A DNA stretch of 16,109 nucleotides from Subdoligranulum variabile (GTDB taxonomy: Bacteria; Bacillota; Clostridia; Oscillospirales; Ruminococcaceae). The stretch is taken from contig QAKI01000043.1 of NCBI GenBank assembly GCA_003343905.1, positions 1-16,109 on the forward strand, read 5' to 3'. The position numbers and the translations under genes are program-made. This document shows, piece after piece, positions 13,573-16,109 of this stretch (the stretch's first letter is position 1; every line of letters begins with the position of its first letter). The notes under the pieces were generated by a model that was given only the letters and a program-made list of their open reading frames with translations, was not told where the DNA came from and searched no databases.

Positions 13573-14742
13573 ATGGATTTTACTCTGTCCAAGCAGCAGC
13601 AAATGATCCAGAAAATGTACAAGGAATTTGCTGAGAACGAAGTCAAGCCTCTCGCCAAAAAGGTCGATGCCGAGGAATATTTCCCCGTCGAGACCGTCAA
13701 GAAGATGGCGAAGCTGGGCATGATGGGCATCTACTTCCCGAAGGAAGTCGGCGGCGCCGGCGGCGATGTGCTGTCCTACGTCATGGCCGTGGAGGAAATG
13801 TCCAAGGTCTGCGGCACCACCGGTGTCATCATCTCTGCCCACACCTCTCTGTGCGCGGCGCCGATCTATGAGAACGGCACCCCCGAGCAGAAGGCCAAGT
13901 ACCTGCCCAAGCTGTGCAGCGGCGAGTGGATCGGCGCGTTCGGCCTGACCGAGCCCGGCGCCGGCACTGACGCCCAGGGCCAGCAGACCTTCGCTGTGGA
14001 TGAGGGCGATCACTGGAAGCTCAACGGCTCCAAGATCTTCATCACCAACGCCGGTTACGCCGACGTGTTCATCATCATCGCCGTCACCGGCTTTGTGACC
14101 GACAAGCGCGGCCGCAAGCAGAAGGAGATCTCCGCCTTCATCGTCGAGCGCACCGACCCCGGCTTCAAGGTCGGCAAGCCCGAGGACAAGATGGGCATCC
14201 GCGGTTCTTCCACCTGCGAGCTCATCATGGAAGACTGCATCATCCCGAAGGATCGCCTGCTGGGCGTCAAGGGCAAGGGCTTCCAGCTCGCCATGGCTAC
14301 GCTGGACGGCGGCCGTATCGGCATCGCTGCTCAGGCCCTGGGCATCGCCGAGGGCGCTCTGGACGAGACCATCGCCTATGTCAAGGAGCGTAAGCAGTTC
14401 GGCCGCTCCATCTCCGCTTTCCAGAACACCCAGTTCGAACTGGCTGAGATGAAGGCCCGCGTGGATGCCGCCAAGTTCCTGGTCTACCAGGCCGCTCTGA
14501 AGAAGCAGAGCGTGATGGACGGCGCCAAGGCCCGCTACAGCGTGGAAGCTGCCGAGGCCAAGCTGATCGCGTCCCGTACCGCCAGCGATGTGACCCGCCG
14601 CTGCCTGCAGCTGTTCGGCGGTTATGGCTACACCCGTGACTACCCCATCGAGCGCATGATGCGCGATGCCAAGATCACCGAGATCTACGAAGGCACCAGC
14701 GAAGTCCAGATGATGGTCATTTCCGGCGCGCTGCTGAAGTAA
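13573..14742 (+). CDS. bcd: Butyryl-CoA dehydrogenase
   Basis: Acyl-CoA dehydrogenase of 389 residues. It reduces crotonyl-CoA to butyryl-CoA using electrons from EtfAB; in clostridia the Bcd-Etf complex couples this to ferredoxin reduction (electron bifurcation), which conserves energy. The FAD-binding middle domain shows GLTEPGAGTD (124-133) and ITNAGYADVF; the C-terminal part shows QLFGGYGYTRDYPIER and the catalytic glutamate E373 in IYEGTSEVQ, the short-chain enzyme position. The ATG at 13573 follows GGAGG (13560-13564) by eight bases and gives the normal N-terminus MDFTLSKQQ; the upstream ATG at 13546 is rejected. etfB starts 16 bases after the stop, and its AAGGAGG overlaps the bcd stop codon, so the three genes are tightly coupled. 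Confidence 0.97.
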   Translation: MDFTLSKQQQMIQKMYKEFAENEVKPLAKKVDAEEYFPVETVKKMAKLGMMGIYFPKEVGGAGGDVLSYVMAVEEMSKVCGTTGVIISAHTSLCAAPIYENGTPEQKAKYLPKLCSGEWIGAFGLTEPGAGTDAQGQQTFAVDEGDHWKLNGSKIFITNAGYADVFIIIAVTGFVTDKRGRKQKEISAFIVERTDPGFKVGKPEDKMGIRGSSTCELIMEDCIIPKDRLLGVKGKGFQLAMATLDGGRIGIAAQALGIAEGALDETIAYVKERKQFGRSISAFQNTQFELAEMKARVDAAKFLVYQAALKKQSVMDGAKARYSVEAAEAKLIASRTASDVTRRCLQLFGGYGYTRDYPIERMMRDAKITEIYEGTSEVQMMVISGALLK

Positions 14743-14758
14743 GGAGGCAAGACGTACA

Positions 14759-15544
14759 ATGAAAGCAATCGTTTGTGTCAAACAGGTTCCCGATACGCAG
14801 GGCAAGGTAGCCGTCAAGGCCGACGGCACCATGGACCGTGCGGCTATGGCGACCATCACCAACCCCGACGACCTGAACGCCGTGGAGGCTGCCCTGCAGC
14901 TCAAGGACGAGACCGGCTGCGAAGTCGTCGTCGTCACCATGGGCCCGCCGCCGGCCGAAGGCATGCTGCGTGAGCTGATGGCCCGCGGCGCTGACCGCGG
15001 CGTCCTGGTGTCCGGCCGTGAGTTCGGCGGTTCCGATACCTTCGCCACCTCCCAGATCCTGGCTGCCGCCGTCAACAAGATCGGCGTTGGCCCTGAGGAC
15101 ATCGTTTTCTGCGGCCGTCAGGCCATCGACGGCGACACCGCCCAGGTCGGCCCCCAGATCGCTGAAAAGCTGCATCTGCCCCAGGTCACCTATGTCACCG
15201 ACATCAAGAAGGACGGCAACAGCCTGGTCGTCAAGCGTCAGCTGGAAGACGGCTACATGGAGCTGAAGGTCAACACCCCCTGCCTGCTGACCTGCATCAA
15301 GGAACTGAACACCCCGCGTTACATGAGCGTGTCCGGCATCTTCGAGTGCTATGACAAGCCCCTCGACGTGTTCGACTACAACACCCTGAAGGACGATCCC
15401 CTCATCGAGACCGACACCATCGGCCTCAAGGGCTCCCCGACGAATGTTTACAAGTCCTTTGCTCCTCCGGTCAAGGGCGCGGGCATGATGGTCGAGAATG
15501 CGGCCCAGCTGGTCGGCATCCTGAACGACAAGCACCTGATTTGA
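14759..15544 (+). CDS. etfB: Electron transfer flavoprotein, beta subunit
   Basis: EtfB of 261 residues, typical length. With EtfA it forms the flavoprotein that takes electrons from NADH and delivers them to Bcd and, in bifurcating systems, ferredoxin. The start MKAIVCVKQVPDT is characteristic of the family, and the segment FCGRQAIDGDTAQVGPQIAE (117-136) is the nucleotide/flavin-binding signature, like that of clostridial bifurcating EtfB. Bifurcation itself is inferred from the bcd-etfB-etfA order and family. The ribosome site AAGGAGG (14741-14747) lies 11 bases before the ATG and overlaps the bcd stop. etfA begins 17 bases after the stop. Confidence 0.97.
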   Translation: MKAIVCVKQVPDTQGKVAVKADGTMDRAAMATITNPDDLNAVEAALQLKDETGCEVVVVTMGPPPAEGMLRELMARGADRGVLVSGREFGGSDTFATSQILAAAVNKIGVGPEDIVFCGRQAIDGDTAQVGPQIAEKLHLPQVTYVTDIKKDGNSLVVKRQLEDGYMELKVNTPCLLTCIKELNTPRYMSVSGIFECYDKPLDVFDYNTLKDDPLIETDTIGLKGSPTNVYKSFAPPVKGAGMMVENAAQLVGILNDKHLI

Positions 15545-15561
15545 GGAAGGAGAAACGAACA

Positions 15562-16109
15562 ATGGCTGAATTCAATGCAATGGACACCGCCGCCTTCAAG
15601 GGCGTGTGGGTTTTCTGCGAGCAGCGCGAAGGCCAGATCCAGACCATCAGCTATCAGCTGCTGAGCGAAGGCCGCAAGCTGGCCAACGACCTGGGCGTGG
15701 AGCTGTGCGGCGTTGTGATGGGCAACGAGCTGAATGAGGATTACATCAAGGCTCTGGGCGGCTACGGCGCCGACCGCGTCTACTACATCGAGAGCCCCCT
15801 GCTGAAGGACTACACCACCGACGGCTATGCTAAGGCGCTGTGCGACCTCATCATGGACAAAAAGCCGGAGATCATGCTGATCGGCGCTACCAACCTGGGC
15901 CGCGACCTGGGCCCCCGCTGCGCCGCCCGCCTGCACACCGGCCTGACCGCCGACTGCACCCACCTGGATGTGGACGTGGAGAAGTACAAGAACTTCCTGC
16001 GCACCACCTCCAACATCGACGTGGACAACACCAAGTTTGAGGAGAACACCAACCTCAAGATGACCCGTCCCGCCTTCGGCGGCCACCTGATGGCCACCAT
16101 CATCTGCCC
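15562..16109 (+). CDS. etfA: Electron transfer flavoprotein, alpha subunit (3' end missing)
   Basis: The N-terminal 182 residues of EtfA, cut by the window end; full proteins are about 335-400 residues, so the C-terminal FAD-binding domain is not visible. The reading frame is open to the last base. The segment GATNLGRDLGPRCAARLHTGLTADCT is the family signature, spanning the alpha/beta domain I. The ATG at 15562 follows GGAAGGAG by about 9 bases. It pairs with EtfB to carry electrons to Bcd. No N-terminal ferredoxin-like extension is present: the protein begins MAEFNAMDTAAFKGVWVFCE, moving quickly into the first strand. A terminator or further operon genes cannot be seen. Confidence 0.96.
   Translation, partial: MAEFNAMDTAAFKGVWVFCEQREGQIQTISYQLLSEGRKLANDLGVELCGVVMGNELNEDYIKALGGYGADRVYYIESPLLKDYTTDGYAKALCDLIMDKKPEIMLIGATNLGRDLGPRCAARLHTGLTADCTHLDVDVEKYKNFLRTTSNIDVDNTKFEENTNLKMTRPAFGGHLMATIIC

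Overview
The window looks like chromosomal DNA from a high-GC, anaerobic, butyrate-forming Firmicute, most likely an Oscillospiraceae/Ruminococcaceae gut bacterium of the Faecalibacterium-Subdoligranulum-Gemmiger type. That placement is inferred from gene content, GC-rich codon use and strong AGGAGG ribosome binding sites; no marker gene fixes the species.

Layout. Positions 1-474 hold no convincing gene, but contain a strong terminator and the promoter of the first operon. Positions 475-5390 encode a two-component system (response regulator and a histidine kinase with almost no extracellular loop) and an ABC exporter (ATPase and an eight-helix FtsX/MacB-type permease). Both transcription units begin with nearly the same pair of 11-bp direct repeats at the same distance from a -10 box, so the regulator probably controls itself and the transporter. 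Positions 5473-6780 hold a separately promoted cell-wall protein (DUF348-G5-3D) and a perfect terminator shared with the convergent ptb-buk operon. On the minus strand, 8808-6808 encode phosphate butyryltransferase and butyrate kinase, expressed from a consensus promoter at 8979-9007 through a ~165-nt leader that can fold into a branched structure. Positions 9008-9631 are a gene-free stretch of palindromes and a tandem repeat.

From 9632 on the plus strand comes a second promoter, a leader with a terminator-like hairpin, coaD, and then the complete acetyl-CoA to butyryl-CoA pathway: thl, crt, hbd, bcd, etfB and etfA (the last cut by the window end).

Together the two divergent arms make butyrate: thiolase condenses two acetyl-CoA, Hbd and Crt convert acetoacetyl-CoA to crotonyl-CoA, Bcd-EtfAB reduces it to butyryl-CoA (the step linked to electron bifurcation in clostridia), and Ptb-Buk converts butyryl-CoA to butyrate with ATP formation. 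coaD supplies the coenzyme A precursor. Three sites resembling the binding site of the NADH-sensing repressor Rex lie at the promoters or leaders of both arms, suggesting redox control of the whole cluster. The most novel-looking signals are the ptb leader RNA, the Rex-like sites, the coaD leader/terminator and the paired operators of the two-component/ABC module.
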